DNA of 64,000 nucleotides from Pseudomonas bijieensis (GTDB lineage Bacteria; Pseudomonadota; Gammaproteobacteria; Pseudomonadales; Pseudomonadaceae): assembly GCF_013347965.1 (NCBI RefSeq), contig NZ_CP048810.1:2232001-2296000 (forward strand). The letters run 5' to 3'. Below the pieces are notes generated by a model. The model was not told where the DNA came from. It ran no database searches and worked only from the letters and a program-made list of their open reading frames with translations. How positions within the stretch are numbered: the stretch's first letter is position 1; each line of letters opens with the position of its first letter. The position numbers and the translations under genes were made by a program. Of the stretch, positions 39,140 to 49,980 are shown piece by piece.

Positions 39140-41643
39140 TGGCACGCTTGCCGCTGTTGCGCCTGTTCAGTCTCGCTATCCGTCAATTGCTTCGCGATGC
39201 CCGCGCCGGGGAATTGCGGGTATTGTTCTTCGCCCTGCTGGTGGCGGTGGCAGCCAGTACCGCCATCGGTTACTTCGGTGCCCGCCTCAACGGCGCGATG
39301 ATGATGCGCGCCACCGAGTTCCTCGGTGCCGACCTGCTGCTCGAAGGCAGCTCCCCCGCCCGTCCGGAGCAGATCCGCAGCGGCACCGAGCTGGGGCTGG
39401 ACCACGCTCGGGTGGTGGAGTTTTCCAGTGTCGTGGCCACCGACAATGGCATCCAGCTGTCCAGCGTCAAGGCGGCCGATGACAGCTACCCATTGCGCGG
39501 TGAGCTCAAGAGCGCGCCGGCGCCGTTCGCCCCGGAAGAAACCGGCGGACGGCCGAACCCTGGCGAGGCCTGGGTCGAAGCACGGCTGCTGACGGCACTG
39601 GACCTGAAGATCGGTGACAGCATCGACGTCGGCAACCAGACCCTGCGCCTGAGCCGCGTGCTGACTTATGAGCCGGATCGCGCCGGCAATTTCTACAGCC
39701 TCACCCCGCGGGTGCTGATCAACCTCAAGGACCTGGAGGCCACTGGCGTGGTCCAACCGGGCAGCCGTGTCAGCTATCGCGACCTGTGGCGGGGCCCGGC
39801 ACCGGCGCTGCAAACCTACCGCGACCTGCTCAAGCCTGGCCTTGAAGCCAATCAGCGCCTGCAGGATGCCCGCGACGGCAACCGGCAGATCGGTGGCGCC
39901 CTGGGCAAGGCCGAACGCTACCTGAACATGGCCAGCCTGGTGGCGGTGCTGCTGTCCGGTGTCGCCGTCGCGCTCTCGGCCAACCGTTTTGCCACCCGAC
40001 GTTTCGATGCCAGCGCGCTGCTGCGTTGCCTGGGCCTGTCACGCCGGGAAACCATGGTGCTGTTCAGCCTGCAATTGACCGTGCTGGGCCTGCTCGCCAG
40101 CCTCAGTGGCGCCCTGCTCGGCTGGATTGCCCAACTGGGCCTGTTCGCCCTGCTGCATGACCTGCTGCCCACCGCGGTGCCACCGGGCGGGCTGTTGCCG
40201 GCAATCGCCGGGATCGGTACTGGGTTGGTGGCGCTGGCGGGGTTCGCCCTGCCGCCACTGGCGGCGCTGGGCCGGGTACCGCCGTTGCGCGTGCTGCGCC
40301 GGGACATGCTGCCGATCCCCTCCAGCTCCTGGGTGATCTACGGTGCCGCCTTGGGTGCCCTGGGCCTGATCATGTGGCGCCTGAGCCTGGACCTGGTCCT
40401 CACCTTCGCCTTGCTGGGCGGTGGTGTCGTTGCCGCACTGGTACTCGGCGGCTTGTTGTTGCTGCTGCTTCAGAGCCTGCGGCGCCTGCTGGCCCGCGCC
40501 TCCCTGCCCTGGCGGTTGGGTCTGGGCCAATTGCTGCGCCATCCCTTGGCGGCGGCCGGCCAGGCCCTGGCGTTCGGCCTGATCCTGCTGTCCATGGCGT
40601 TGATCGCGCTGCTGCGCGGCGAGTTGCTGGACACCTGGCAAAACCAGCTGCCCAAAAACGCGCCGAACTATTTCGCCCTGAACATCCTGCCCAACGACAA
40701 GCAGGCCTTCACCGACAAGCTGCTGGAATTGTCCGCGCAATCGGCCCCGCTCTACCCCGTGGTGCCCGGGCGCCTGATCAGCATCAATGGCGAGCCGGCC
40801 ACGGAGTTCGTCACCAAGGACTCTGCGGGTGACCGGGCGCTGCAACGCGACCTGAGCCTGACCTGGGCCGCGGACCTGCCGCAGGGCAACGTCGTCACCG
40901 CAGGGACCTGGTGGCCGCAGCAACCTCCAGACGATGTCCCAGGGGTTTCGGTGGAAGGCAAAGTGGCCGAGAACCTCAAGATCAAGTTGGGCGACCGCCT
41001 GGTCTTCAGCGTGGGCGGCGTCAATCGTGAAGCGAAGGTCACCAGCCTGCGGGAAATCAACTGGGACAACTTCCAGCCCAATTTCTTCATGATCTTCCAG
41101 CCCGGCACCTTGAAGGATCTGCCGGCCACTTATCTCACCAGCTTCTACCTGGCGCCGGGCCACGACCAACAGATCGTCGACCTGTCCCGAGCCTTTCCGG
41201 CGGTGACGATCCTGCAGGTCGAGGCCCTGCTCGAACAGCTGCGCAGCATCCTGGCCCAGGTGACCCTGGCGGTGGAGTATGTGTTGCTGTTTGTGCTGGC
41301 GGCGGGAATGGCAGTGCTGTTTTCCGGCCTGCAGGCGACCCTCGACGAACGGATTCGCCAAGGCGCGCTGTTGCGTGCACTGGGTGCCGAACGCCCCTTG
41401 CTGGTCAAGGCTCGGCGCATCGAGTTCGGCCTGCTGGGCGCGGTCAGTGGCCTGCTCGCGGCCCTGGGTTCGGAGCTGGTGAGCCTGGTGCTTTATCGGT
41501 ACGCCTTCGACCTGCCCTGGCATCCACATCCATGGCTGTTGGTATTGCCACTGCTGGGAGCCTTGTTGATCGGCGCGGCCGGGGTGTTTGGCACCCGTCG
41601 AGCGCTCAACGCCAGCCCGCTGACAGTATTGCGCGAGGGTTGA
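39139..41643 (+). CDS. FtsX-like ABC transporter permease, YbbP type
   Basis: 834 residues with about ten membrane helices: one N-terminal, then two FtsX-type bundles separated by a periplasmic domain, and [16 protein letters not shown] at the end. With the YbbA-type ATPase it forms a type VII (mechanotransmission) ABC system. Its cargo is unknown; the divergence from tesA suggests lipid or thioester handling, as an inference. ATG 39139 overlaps the ATPase stop. Confidence 0.92.
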   Translation: MARLPLLRLFSLAIRQLLRDARAGELRVLFFALLVAVAASTAIGYFGARLNGAMMMRATEFLGADLLLEGSSPARPEQIRSGTELGLDHARVVEFSSVVATDNGIQLSSVKAADDSYPLRGELKSAPAPFAPEETGGRPNPGEAWVEARLLTALDLKIGDSIDVGNQTLRLSRVLTYEPDRAGNFYSLTPRVLINLKDLEATGVVQPGSRVSYRDLWRGPAPALQTYRDLLKPGLEANQRLQDARDGNRQIGGALGKAERYLNMASLVAVLLSGVAVALSANRFATRRFDASALLRCLGLSRRETMVLFSLQLTVLGLLASLSGALLGWIAQLGLFALLHDLLPTAVPPGGLLPAIAGIGTGLVALAGFALPPLAALGRVPPLRVLRRDMLPIPSSSWVIYGAALGALGLIMWRLSLDLVLTFALLGGGVVAALVLGGLLLLLLQSLRRLLARASLPWRLGLGQLLRHPLAAAGQALAFGLILLSMALIALLRGELLDTWQNQLPKNAPNYFALNILPNDKQAFTDKLLELSAQSAPLYPVVPGRLISINGEPATEFVTKDSAGDRALQRDLSLTWAADLPQGNVVTAGTWWPQQPPDDVPGVSVEGKVAENLKIKLGDRLVFSVGGVNREAKVTSLREINWDNFQPNFFMIFQPGTLKDLPATYLTSFYLAPGHDQQIVDLSRAFPAVTILQVEALLEQLRSILAQVTLAVEYVLLFVLAAGMAVLFSGLQATLDERIRQGALLRALGAERPLLVKARRIEFGLLGAVSGLLAALGSELVSLVLYRYAFDLPWHPHPWLLVLPLLGALLIGAAGVFGTRRALNASPLTVLREG

Positions 41644-41677
41644 TAGACTCCCGACTTCGCTCCTACAAGAAGTTGCC

Positions 41678-42175
41678 ATGAGCCGTTATCGCCCACCCCG
41701 CACCGCCGGCACCGCGCTGATCACCCCCGAAGGTGAAGCGCGGATGCGCGCCGAATTCCATGAGCTGTGGCATGTGCGCCGCCCCCAGGTGACCCAGGCG
41801 GTCAGCGAGGCGGCGGCCCAGGGTGATCGTTCGGAAAATGCCGAATACACCTACGGCAAGAAAATGCTGCGGGAAATCGACAGTCGCGTGCGCTTCCTCA
41901 CCAAGCGCCTCGAGGCGCTCAAAGTGGTCAGTGAAAAACCCAGCGATCCGAACAAGGTGTACTTCGGCGCCTGGGTGACGGTGGAAGATGAGGATGGCAA
42001 GGAATCACGCTATCGCATCGTCGGCCCGGACGAGCTGGACCTGAAACAGAACCTGATCAGCATCGACTCACCGTTGGCACGGGCACTGATTGGCAAGGCC
42101 CTGGACGCCGAGGTCAGCGTCCAGACGCCTACGGGAGAGAAGAGGGTCTACATCGTGAACATCGCTTATCCATAG
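41678..42175 (+). CDS. greB: Transcription elongation factor GreB
   Basis: 165 residues. Coiled-coil tip [20 protein letters not shown] carries the acidic residues that activate RNA cleavage by stalled polymerase, and the C-terminal domain [25 protein letters not shown] is GreB-like. 34 bp after the permease stop, so it may partly share its transcript. Confidence 0.96.
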   Translation: MSRYRPPRTAGTALITPEGEARMRAEFHELWHVRRPQVTQAVSEAAAQGDRSENAEYTYGKKMLREIDSRVRFLTKRLEALKVVSEKPSDPNKVYFGAWVTVEDEDGKESRYRIVGPDELDLKQNLISIDSPLARALIGKALDAEVSVQTPTGEKRVYIVNIAYP

Positions 42176-42192
42176 CCTTCAGGCCGGATATC

Positions 42193-42501
42193 TCAGCGGC
42201 GAGTGATCAAGCCCTGCCGCGCGATACGAGTCAGTTGTCGGATCATTTCAGGAGCGTCCGCCACGCTGGGGGACTGGATGACGGCGAGGTCAAAACTGTC
42301 ATTGGCGAAGCGCGCCAGTGACTCGCCGTCTTCGACAAACTGGATCAGGAAAGCGGCGGGCCCATGGTTACGGCGCGGCCAACCGTCGAGATAGCGCAAG
42401 AGCGTTGGCTGGTGAGTACCGCCCAGGAGAATTTTCGGGTTGCGCTGCACAAGGTTCGCCGTGATCGGCGCAAGACGTACAAGGGGACTGGGTGCGTTCA
42501 T
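42193..42501 (-). CDS. Hypothetical protein with methyltransferase-like segments
   Basis: 102 residues from ATG 42501 (GAGGCAG upstream). NPKILLGGTHQPTLLRYL, FDLAVIQSP and EMIRQLTRIARQGLI look like motifs I, IV and V of class I methyltransferases, but the protein is about half the usual length. Possibly a degenerate or minimal fold. Function unknown. Confidence 0.65.
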   Translation of the reverse strand: MNAPSPLVRLAPITANLVQRNPKILLGGTHQPTLLRYLDGWPRRNHGPAAFLIQFVEDGESLARFANDSFDLAVIQSPSVADAPEMIRQLTRIARQGLITRR

Positions 42502-42704
42502 CGTGTCGTGTCTCTGCCTCAAAAGTCTGCATGGCAGGTGAGAGGCAACACCGAACCAGCGCTTTAGCGGTATTTCGAAGCCTTGTCTCCGGCTTCTATC
42601 GGCAACTGGATGAGTCACCTGGCGCCCCGCAAGTAGCTGTTTAAATCGGCGCATGAGCGGCATCCTAGAGAAGCTGACCGGCCAGTGTCAAGAATCACCG
42701 CCCA

Positions 42705-42732
42705 CAAAAAAGGCCCGTACAAGACGGGCCTC
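42705..42732 (-). terminator. Terminator after the DoxX gene
   Basis: AGGCCCGT / ACGGGCCT stem followed on the minus strand by a T run, 18 bases past the DoxX stop. Confidence 0.92.
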
Positions 42733-42749
42733 GAATTCAAATCGTGCAA

Positions 42750-43184
42750 TCAATCCGCGATGGCACGATCGACCGACAGCTTCCCCGCGCCCTCGATCAG
42801 CACGGCAATACTGCCCGCCAGCAACGTCAGGGCAAACTCATAACCGTTGTTGGCCATGAACAAGCCGTTACCGATGTGCACGGAGAAAATCGCTACCAGC
42901 GACAGGAAGGCCAGGCCCAATGCCGCGGGACGCGCGAGCAAACCGATGATCAGCGCCAGCCCGGCGAAAAACTCGGTACCGCCGGCCAGTGTCGCCATCA
43001 CGTAGCCCGGGGTCAGGCCGATGCTTTCCATCCACTGCGCCGTGCCCGCCAAGCCGTAGCCACCGAACAGGCCGAAGAGTTTCTGCGAGCCGTGGGCGGC
43101 GAAAACGATGCCGACAACGATGCGCAAGACCGTCAGGCCGTAGCCGGCGCGGGTAAACAAGACTTTGTTGATCAATGAGCTCAT
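42750..43184 (-). CDS. DoxX-family membrane protein
   Basis: 144 residues with four membrane helices; LRIVVGIVFAAHGSQKLFGLFGG is the DoxX/DoxD start. Members are linked to redox or thiosulfate chemistry and, in some bacteria, to oxidative stress complexes, but the Pseudomonas protein is uncharacterised. Single gene with its own terminator. Confidence 0.9.
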   Translation of the reverse strand: MSSLINKVLFTRAGYGLTVLRIVVGIVFAAHGSQKLFGLFGGYGLAGTAQWMESIGLTPGYVMATLAGGTEFFAGLALIIGLLARPAALGLAFLSLVAIFSVHIGNGLFMANNGYEFALTLLAGSIAVLIEGAGKLSVDRAIAD

Positions 43185-43284
43185 GCGGGTTCATCCCTAG
43201 ATGTGTGGTTGTTGGTCGCCATATTAATCAAAAAAACTTGTACTAAAAGCGCAAAAAATGCGAGATACCAATCGAATTAATAGA

Positions 43285-44706
43285 TCACTTTCGCAGGGCG
43301 ACTTTTTGATCTCCAGGCTCCAGCGACTCTCGTTCACGATCGAATGCCAAATAGTACTTATTGACACTATTAACGTAGCTGACGGCGCCCATTCCCACCT
43401 GCTCCATGGCAATGCGCTCGACCTGGAAGAACCACTGGTTGGGATTCAGCCCCCGCCGCCGGGCCTCGGCTCGCATGCCTTGGACGCGCTCGGGCCCCAT
43501 GTTGTAGGCAGCCAGGACGAAGGCCATGCGCTCGCGCTCGTTGAGCTTGGGGCTGGCAAAAAACTTTCGGCGGATGAGGGCCAGGTACTTGGCGCCTGCC
43601 AGCACATTGGCATCCAGGTTCTGGATGTTATCGACCCCGACTCGCTGGGCCGCCGCCGGGGTGATCTGCATCAGGCCGGTGGGGCCGCTGCCGCTGCGGG
43701 CATTGGGTTGCAGGGCTGATTCCTTGAAGGCCAGGGCCGCCAGGTTGAGCCAGTCCATGCCTTGGGTCTCGGCATGTTTTTGCAGCACCGGGCGCAGTTT
43801 TTCCAAGCGCTGGCGATCGGCCCGGGCCAACGGATAGTGGACCTGGTACAAACGACGGTAGATCCGCAGGAATGCCGCATCCTGGTTGGAAGGTACCTTG
43901 TAGGTCGCCAGGAATCGATCGATGCTCGCCCGTAGCATGGCGGCGTCACGGCGCACGAACCAATACTCGTCAGCCGGCTCGCCGATCAGTACCTGACGGT
44001 CCAGGCGCAGCTTGGGCAGGATCTTGCCCCAACGCTCGGCGATGGGTTGCTCGACGATGGTCAAATGGAAAATCCCGCCCTGGACCATTTCCAGGACATC
44101 CTCTACAGCCAGGGTGGGATCGACCCATTCGATCTTCACTGGCGGCAGCTTGAGCAGCGCCAGCTTCTGGTTGATCTGGCTCACCGCATCCCCTGCCGCA
44201 CTGCCGTTGGGCAGCGCCAGGGTCTTGCCGGAGAGTTGCTCCACCCGCGTGTAGCGTTTCTCGCCCTTGATACCCACGAGCAGCAAAGGCACGTCGGTAC
44301 GGATCGGATCGCTGGCGCTGACCGCATGACCGGCCTGGGGTTCGAGTAACTCCCCAGGCGCCACGAGGTCGCCCTCCCCGCGTTGCAAGGCGCCGAGCAG
44401 TTGGTCCTTGGCCTTGGGAATGATCTTGAGGGTGATTTGCTGGCCATCCCGGGCGTGGCCATTGAGGTACTGTTCGAAGGCACGCAGCCGATGATATTCG
44501 ACGCCAATGGGTTGCCCCTGGACTTCACCGGAGCTGTTGCGACTCTGGTTGACCAGGACCTTCAACTCCCGACTGCTGCGGATCTGCGCCAGGTCGCGCA
44601 CCGCACCCGGAGCCACCGCTTGCACCGGGCCGGGCAGCCGCGCTTCGGCCAGCATTGGCAACAACAGCGAACAACACAACAGTAGCAACACCAGGGGACG
44701 TGTCAT
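43285..44706 (-). CDS. MltF-like membrane-bound lytic transglycosylase
   Basis: 473 residues: signal peptide (to about 22), an SBP_bac_3 regulatory domain (about 45-270), then an SLT domain with catalytic Glu329 in FKESALQPNARSGSGPTGLMQ and AAYNMGPERV. It cleaves murein with formation of 1,6-anhydroMurNAc. Layout equals MltF; the neighbourhood suggests the MltF2 paralogue of P. aeruginosa. GGAGAG before the start. Confidence 0.92.
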   Translation of the reverse strand: MTRPLVLLLLCCSLLLPMLAEARLPGPVQAVAPGAVRDLAQIRSSRELKVLVNQSRNSSGEVQGQPIGVEYHRLRAFEQYLNGHARDGQQITLKIIPKAKDQLLGALQRGEGDLVAPGELLEPQAGHAVSASDPIRTDVPLLLVGIKGEKRYTRVEQLSGKTLALPNGSAAGDAVSQINQKLALLKLPPVKIEWVDPTLAVEDVLEMVQGGIFHLTIVEQPIAERWGKILPKLRLDRQVLIGEPADEYWFVRRDAAMLRASIDRFLATYKVPSNQDAAFLRIYRRLYQVHYPLARADRQRLEKLRPVLQKHAETQGMDWLNLAALAFKESALQPNARSGSGPTGLMQITPAAAQRVGVDNIQNLDANVLAGAKYLALIRRKFFASPKLNERERMAFVLAAYNMGPERVQGMRAEARRRGLNPNQWFFQVERIAMEQVGMGAVSYVNSVNKYYLAFDRERESLEPGDQKVALRK

Positions 44707-44942
44707 CCACTCTCCGGAAGGAATACTGCGGACCGCCTCCGTGAAAAAACGAGGCTGAGTCGACAGAAACAGAGCGCCTGGGGCGCTGAAAAAGTGCGAA
44801 AGACTGGCACAGTGATGGCTTTTATACCAACCCGACGTGTCTCGCGGCCTTAACAGACAGCCTCAACTCTTTGTAGTTCTTGGCTTTTCTTATAAATCTA
44901 CAGCTCTGATATGCTTTCCGGCCTTTGGGCCGAGGTAGCACC

Positions 44943-45752
44943 ATGCAACTCATCGATATCGGCGTCAACCTGACCAACCCCAGTTTCGCCGACAAACATC
45001 AGGTGGTGCTTGAGCGCGCCTATGAATCCGGGGTCTGCCAACTGGTCTTGACCGGTACCAGCATCGAGGGCAGCGAGCAGGCCCTGGAACTGTGCGATCA
45101 CCTCGACGACACTGGCGAGCGACTGTTTTCCACCGCCGGCATTCACCCCCATAGCGCCAGTGAGTGGACTGCCGACAGCGCCCGGCACCTCAAGGATCTG
45201 CTGATGCACAGCCGCGTGCGCGCGGTGGGTGAATGCGGGCTGGATTTCAACCGGGACTTCTCTCCCCGACCGCAACAGGAAAAGGTTCTGGAAGAACACC
45301 TCGCGTTGGCCGTCCAGCTGCAATTACCGGTTTTTCTGCACGAACGTGACGCCGACCAACGCTTGCTGGACATCCTCCGGGATTTTCGCGATCAGTTGCC
45401 GGCAGCGGTGGTGCACTGCTTTACCGGTGAAAAAAAGGCGCTGTTCAGTTATCTCGACCTGGACCTGCACATCGGCATCACCGGCTGGATCTGCGATGAA
45501 CGCCGGGGTACGCACCTGCACCCGTTGGTGCGCGAGATACCCCGTGGCCGGCTGATGCTCGAAAGCGACGCGCCGTACCTGCTGCCCCGCACGCTGCGGC
45601 CAAAACCCAAGAACGGTCGCAACGAGCCGGCCTACCTGACAGAGGTCCTGCGCGAAGTGGCCTTGCACCGGGGCGAAACCCAGGAAGACCTGGCAGCCCA
45701 CAGCACCGCGTGCGCCCGGGCGTTTTTCGGATTGCCCATCCTTTCCGAATGA
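44943..45752 (+). CDS. TatD-family metal-dependent hydrolase/DNase
   Basis: 269 residues, TIM-barrel amidohydrolase superfamily. Motifs: [10 protein letters not shown] (in place of the usual DxHxH), [28 protein letters not shown] and [10 protein letters not shown]. Closest to the YjjV/TatD group with 3'-5' DNase activity, used in repair of oxidised DNA. The start at 44943 has GAGGT upstream. Confidence 0.93.
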   Translation: MQLIDIGVNLTNPSFADKHQVVLERAYESGVCQLVLTGTSIEGSEQALELCDHLDDTGERLFSTAGIHPHSASEWTADSARHLKDLLMHSRVRAVGECGLDFNRDFSPRPQQEKVLEEHLALAVQLQLPVFLHERDADQRLLDILRDFRDQLPAAVVHCFTGEKKALFSYLDLDLHIGITGWICDERRGTHLHPLVREIPRGRLMLESDAPYLLPRTLRPKPKNGRNEPAYLTEVLREVALHRGETQEDLAAHSTACARAFFGLPILSE

Positions 45753-45762
45753 ACCCACATCC

Positions 45763-45796
45763 CCCTGTGGGAGCGGGCTTGCTCGCTCCCACAGGG
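45763..45796. repeat. Compact REP hairpin after tatD
   Basis: CCCTGTGGGAGCG ... CGCTCCCACAGGG in one tight palindrome: a REP pair with nearly no spacer. May act as a 3' stabiliser or terminator of the tatD transcript. Confidence 0.8.
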
Positions 45797-45809
45797 AGTT
45801 TGGTTATCT

Positions 45810-45878
45810 GTTGGTCCCTATTAAAATCCCCGACACCTATATCGTCTGTTGACCCATATCAAAATCCCGTCACCTGAG
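45810..45878. repeat. Imperfect tandem repeat of about 30 bp upstream of the chemoreceptor gene
   Basis: Copies at 45810-45840 and 45848-45878 share GTTG..CC..AT.AAAATCCC...CACCT with a period of 38 bases. Sits 59 to 127 bases before the chemoreceptor start; could be paired operator sites. Confidence 0.5.
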
Positions 45879-45936
45879 TAGCGGCAGAATAATGGCACCT
45901 TGCCAATGCTGTTTCCGCTATCAGAGAAGACCTTCC

Positions 45937-47418
45937 ATGGGTGCCTGGCTTAGCAATATCTCGTTGAAATACAAATTCTGGGCGGTCAATGCGGTCGCCT
46001 TTGTCACTACCCTGCTGCTGGTGCTCTACGCGGTGCACCTTGAACAGCAGGCGCGCAACCATGCGGCCCAGGCGAACGCCCAGGCCCAGGCCCACATGCT
46101 CGCTGCCTGGCCTGCCGGGCAGCCCCTGCCCAAGGCCGAAGGCCTCTTGGCATTGCAGCGCGACCAGGTGCCGGTGTTCAACGAACAACCGTTGCCTTCG
46201 CTGGCGCAGGCCGATGGCTGGGTAGACCTCGATGCCGGGTCGCTGCTTGATAACGATCCGCTGCTGGGCGCCCAAGTGATCCGTCGAGGGGACGGTCAAC
46301 AGCTCGCCGTGCTGGCCCAGGGTGTAAGCCTGGGTCAAGTGTTCGGTGAACGCTTCAGCCAATACGCTGTGGCAGTGTTCGTGCTGATGCTGGCGATGCT
46401 GGGCGCATCACAACTGTTGATCCGCTTTTTGCTCAGCCAGCTCAACACGCTCAAAGACGTGATGCTGCACGTGGAGAAAACCGGTGACCTGTCCGCCCGC
46501 GTTCCCCTGGCGTGCAGGGACGAAGTGGGTCAGATGGCGGCCGCGTTCAACGCCATGCAGGCCGGTTATCAACGGGTGGTAGACACTGTTGCCAGCACCG
46601 CCCGGCAGTTGGACAGTGGTGCGGCGCGCCTGGCATCGAGCATGAACGATGTGCGCCACGGCATGCTGGGCCAGCAAAGCGAAACCGATCAGGCAGCCAC
46701 GGCGATCAACGAAATGTCCGCCACGGTTTATCACATCGCCCAGCATGCCGGCGCCACCCGCGACCTGTCGAAAACCGCCGACACCCTGGCCGGCAACGGT
46801 CACGAAGTGGTTGGCCGGGTGCAACAGTCAATCACCGGGCTGTCTTCGGGTGTGCAGCAGACCGCCGAAATGATCCAGCGCCTGGCCGAAGACAGCCAGA
46901 AGATCAACGGCGTGGTCAGCGTGATCCACAGCATTGCCGAACAAACCAATCTGCTGGCCCTGAACGCGGCGATCGAAGCGGCGCGGGCCGGGGAAATGGG
47001 CCGAGGATTTGCCGTGGTGGCCGACGAGGTGCGCAACCTGGCCAAGCGGGTACAGACCTCCACGGATGAAATCACCACCATGGTTTCGGCCCTGCAAGCA
47101 GGGACCCGGGACGCGGTGGACTTCATGCAGGAGAGTTCGCTCAAGGCCGACGATTGCGTGCAACAGGCCCGCGAGGCCGGCGACGCCCTGGCACAGATCA
47201 CCGCAGCGGTGGCGCAAATGCGTGAGAGCAACACTCAGATCGCTGTCGCGGCCGAGCAGCAAAGCCACGTCGCCGAGGAAATGAACCGGGCGGTGGTGAG
47301 CATTCGCGACGTGACCGAGAACACCGTACGCCAGACCGTGGATTCAGCCACCACCAGCGATGAATTGGCAACGTTGGCGGGCGAGTTGAGCAAGGCGATC
47401 GGGCAGTTGAAACTGTAG
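45937..47418 (+). CDS. Methyl-accepting chemotaxis protein
   Basis: 493 residues: membrane helix about 11-32, a short periplasmic domain about 33-145, helix about 147-170, HAMP, and the signalling hairpin with [34 protein letters not shown] at the tip. No C-terminal CheR pentapeptide. The small ligand domain matches no class I recognise. The start ATG 45937 has AGAGAAG upstream. Confidence 0.95.
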   Translation: MGAWLSNISLKYKFWAVNAVAFVTTLLLVLYAVHLEQQARNHAAQANAQAQAHMLAAWPAGQPLPKAEGLLALQRDQVPVFNEQPLPSLAQADGWVDLDAGSLLDNDPLLGAQVIRRGDGQQLAVLAQGVSLGQVFGERFSQYAVAVFVLMLAMLGASQLLIRFLLSQLNTLKDVMLHVEKTGDLSARVPLACRDEVGQMAAAFNAMQAGYQRVVDTVASTARQLDSGAARLASSMNDVRHGMLGQQSETDQAATAINEMSATVYHIAQHAGATRDLSKTADTLAGNGHEVVGRVQQSITGLSSGVQQTAEMIQRLAEDSQKINGVVSVIHSIAEQTNLLALNAAIEAARAGEMGRGFAVVADEVRNLAKRVQTSTDEITTMVSALQAGTRDAVDFMQESSLKADDCVQQAREAGDALAQITAAVAQMRESNTQIAVAAEQQSHVAEEMNRAVVSIRDVTENTVRQTVDSATTSDELATLAGELSKAIGQLKL

Positions 47419-47458
47419 AGCGCTGGCTTGCCCGACTCCCTGCTGAGGGAATTCCCTC

Positions 47459-47546
47459 TGTGGGAGCAAGGCTTGCCCGCGATGGAGGCAGCTCGGTTCA
47501 CCAAAGAACGTATCGCGTCCATCGCGGGCAAGCCTTGCTCCCACAG
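47459..47546. repeat. REP pair, GTGGGAGCAAGGCTTGCCCGCGATG type
   Basis: Inverted copies at about 47459-47484 and 47518-47546 downstream of the chemoreceptor gene; an extra GCTCCCACA follows at about 47550. Confidence 0.9.
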
Positions 47547-47687
47547 CCGTGCTCCCACAAACAAGTCCCCTCGCCACAACAGCAAAACTGTATGGCCATC
47601 TATCGCTTCGATAGCCAACCGCCATTCGCCGCCCCGCCCGCCCGGACCTATCCTTGGGTCATTCGGTTTCGTTCAAGGAATAGCATC

Positions 47688-48062
47688 ATGGGCAAACGTC
47701 ACCCCAATCTTCCGGCCTGGCAATGGCGCGCCTACCCTGACAATCATCGCCACCCCACCAACCTGGTGTTGCACCTGATTGCCGTGCCGCTGTTCATCGT
47801 CGCGTTTCTGCTGATTGTGTCGGGGGTGTTCAGCTTGAGCCTGGGCGATGTCGCCATCGGCATCATCGGCCTGCTCGCGGCACTCGGCTTGCAGCGTCAC
47901 GGCCACAGCCTGGAGGCCCAAGCCAGCGAACCGTTCAGCGATCGCAAGGATGCCGTCTCGCGCCTGTTGGTGGAACAGTTCCTGACTTTCCCGCGGTTCT
48001 TCCTCAGCGGTGGCTGGTGGCGCGCCTGGCGGGATCGCCACCGTCACAACCACAAGCCTTAG
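47688..48062 (+). CDS. DUF962/Mpo1-like membrane protein
   Basis: 124 residues, two hydrophobic hairpins. NHRHPTNLVLH and LQRHGHSLEAQASEPF resemble the His motifs of the DUF962/Mpo1 family; yeast Mpo1 is an Fe(II) dioxygenase acting on 2-hydroxy fatty acids. Whether this one is an enzyme is unknown. AAGGA precedes ATG 47688. Confidence 0.8.
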   Translation: MGKRHPNLPAWQWRAYPDNHRHPTNLVLHLIAVPLFIVAFLLIVSGVFSLSLGDVAIGIIGLLAALGLQRHGHSLEAQASEPFSDRKDAVSRLLVEQFLTFPRFFLSGGWWRAWRDRHRHNHKP

Positions 48063-48089
48063 CCGAAGCAAGCCATGCCCGCAGCGGCC

Positions 48090-48887
48090 TTACCCGAAGA
48101 TGGTTACCGTCTGCCGGCTCATGGCGATCAAGCGACCATCGGCGCTCCAGAACTTCGCGGCGACATGGCCGTAACCGTCCTGGGCATGCTCGATCTCAGC
48201 CAGGTACTTGCACCAGTCCAGTGTCGTGAGTTCCAGCAGCGGCTGGACGAACTCGATGGTCCAGGTGAGCGTACTGCCCGGGGCCATTTGCGAAAGGTGA
48301 GGCAACAAGGCCGGCGGCCAGGCATCCACCAAGGCCAGGATATGGCTTTCGTTCAGTGGCTCCTCCTGCACATCGCCGCGCAAACGCACCCAGCCGCCCA
48401 TGCTCCGGGACTTATTGCCGCTGAACGGCAAGCCTCCAACGCTCCAGCGCATCGCCAGATGCCGCATGAACTCCGGCGTAGCGCCCTTGACGTAGGGCAG
48501 TTCCTGGCATTGCTCCACACTTTTGAATTCCGGCGCGGGGTCGGCCTGCACCGCCACCACCGATGAGCGCGATGCGCCGAAACTGCCTTGCACCACGGTC
48601 ACCACTTGGCCGTTCTGCACTGCGCGTCCGAGCACCTGGCTGACGGCCTTGCCTTCACGCAACACGTCGACTTCGAAGCTGACAGGCACATCGGGTTCGA
48701 CCGGGCCGACAAAGGTAATCGCCAGCGAGCGCACCGGGCGATCCGCCGGCACCTTGGCACGCATCGCCTCATATTGCAGCGCCGCCACCAGCCCACCAAA
48801 ACTGGCCCGCCCCTGGCCCCATTCAGGCGCGATGCTCACCGCACCGGGCTGCCGGCGCACGGCATCGATCAAATCGGAAAAGCGCAT
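48090..48887 (-). CDS. Acyl-CoA thioesterase family protein (TesB-like double hotdog)
   Basis: 265 residues, two hotdog domains. ASFGGLVAALQYEAM and VRSLAITFVGPVEPD in the first half and ALVDAWPPALLPHLSQMAPGSTLTWTIEFVQP in the second are typical of the TesB-like 4HBT_3 group. It would hydrolyse acyl-CoA; chain length unknown. Convergent with the DUF962 gene. Confidence 0.88.
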   Translation of the reverse strand: MRFSDLIDAVRRQPGAVSIAPEWGQGRASFGGLVAALQYEAMRAKVPADRPVRSLAITFVGPVEPDVPVSFEVDVLREGKAVSQVLGRAVQNGQVVTVVQGSFGASRSSVVAVQADPAPEFKSVEQCQELPYVKGATPEFMRHLAMRWSVGGLPFSGNKSRSMGGWVRLRGDVQEEPLNESHILALVDAWPPALLPHLSQMAPGSTLTWTIEFVQPLLELTTLDWCKYLAEIEHAQDGYGHVAAKFWSADGRLIAMSRQTVTIFG

Positions 48888-49011
48888 GACGACCTCGAAA
48901 ACAGGGAAAAGGATGAAGGGATCTTAACCAGCCTGGGCTGGCGGCACAGGGCTCATTCCGGCCAAAGAGGCTGACAGAAAAGCCGAGGATCTTGAATTGC
49001 TCCCCTGTGGG

Positions 49012-49099
49012 AGCGAGCCTGCTCGCGATGACGGTGGGTCAACTTGCCTATCTATCGACTGATACACCGCTATCGCGGGCAGGCTCGCTCCCACAGGGG
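49012..49099. repeat. REP pair, GTGGGAGCGAGCCTGCTCGCG type
   Basis: Inverted copies at 49012-49038 and 49071-49099, between the CHAD gene (3' side) and the thioesterase gene (5' side). Confidence 0.9.
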
Positions 49100-49112
49100 G
49101 TAAGTGCAAGGT

Positions 49113-49874
49113 TCAGGATTTTTCGAAGCAACTGGCAATCAACTTGTCGAGCACCTTGTCGGACTTGGCCTCGGCCTTTTCCATCGTGGCGTGCCAGGTA
49201 GGCACACAAGATTGCAGATCGGTTTCCTCCCTGGCCCGGACCAGCCATTGCCAGCAATCGTGCCAGTCGCCCAGCGCAGCCTGGGCTGACTTGAGCCGTG
49301 GCATGGCGGCTTCAGGCAGGCGGTCGAGTTCAGGGTAGGCTTCGAGGGCGTAGCGAACGCGCTTGATCAGCAGGCGCAACCGGTGACGGTCATGGGCTGG
49401 ATCGCGCAGGGCTTCGCCGAGTTTCTTCCACTGTTTGTCCAGGCGCTTTTCGATGCGTTTGCGCAAGCCCTTCAGCAGGCCCTCACGCTGGGCGGCGCGA
49501 ATGAAGCGCGGGAAGGCATCGAGGATCATCAGCAACTGCGCCAATTCAACACTCGCGGCCACGGCGGGATAGGCATCGGCCATTTGCACCTGGCGTCGCC
49601 GCGCCGCCTCGGCCTGGCCATGCTGCTCAAGGTAAGCGGCCAGGACTTCCCGGTCGCGCAAGGGCGTGGTCAGGGTGCCCACCGCCGAAGCAGCCGTTTC
49701 CAGTTGTTGGACGCCGGGCAACCCGCGCAACGGGCGAAGCAGGCTGCGCAAACGACGTACCGTGGTCCGCAGGTCATGCAGCGCTTCGCTGTCGGTATGG
49801 GCATTCAAGCGGGCCTGACAGGCCAACAGGCGGACTTCCAGGCCCAGTATCCGGGCCACCAGCCGATCGATCAT
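49113..49874 (-). CDS. CHAD domain protein
   Basis: 253 residues, all-helical CHAD fold with the conserved positively charged signatures LHDLRTTVRRLRSLLR and RHRLRLLIKRVRYALEAY. CHAD proteins bind polyphosphate and often sit with CYTH or ppk genes; neither is present here. GGAGT ribosome site. Confidence 0.92.
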   Translation of the reverse strand: MIDRLVARILGLEVRLLACQARLNAHTDSEALHDLRTTVRRLRSLLRPLRGLPGVQQLETAASAVGTLTTPLRDREVLAAYLEQHGQAEAARRRQVQMADAYPAVAASVELAQLLMILDAFPRFIRAAQREGLLKGLRKRIEKRLDKQWKKLGEALRDPAHDRHRLRLLIKRVRYALEAYPELDRLPEAAMPRLKSAQAALGDWHDCWQWLVRAREETDLQSCVPTWHATMEKAEAKSDKVLDKLIASCFEKS

Positions 49875-49890
49875 GGACGTACTCCGTACG

Positions 49891-49976
49891 CAGCTTCAAG
49901 CGACAAGCCTCAAGCTGCAAGGGAGGATCGCGTCGCCCGCTCCTTCCTTGTAGCTCGCAGCTTAAAGCTTGTCGCT
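49891..49976. repeat. REP-like inverted repeat, CAGCTTCAAGCGACAAGC type
   Basis: CAGCTTCAAGCGACAAGC (from 49891) is mirrored by GCAGCTTAAAGCTTGTCGCTG at 49956-49976. This is a different palindrome family from the GTGGGAGC REPs, lying between the CHAD gene and the small lipoprotein gene. Confidence 0.75.
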
Positions 49977-49980
49977 GTTC

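Noticed and set aside
40039..41679. A 546-codon minus-strand frame opposite the FtsX-type permease
   Set aside because: Glutamine- and glycine-rich shadow of the permease gene's third codon positions; no ribosome site and no family.
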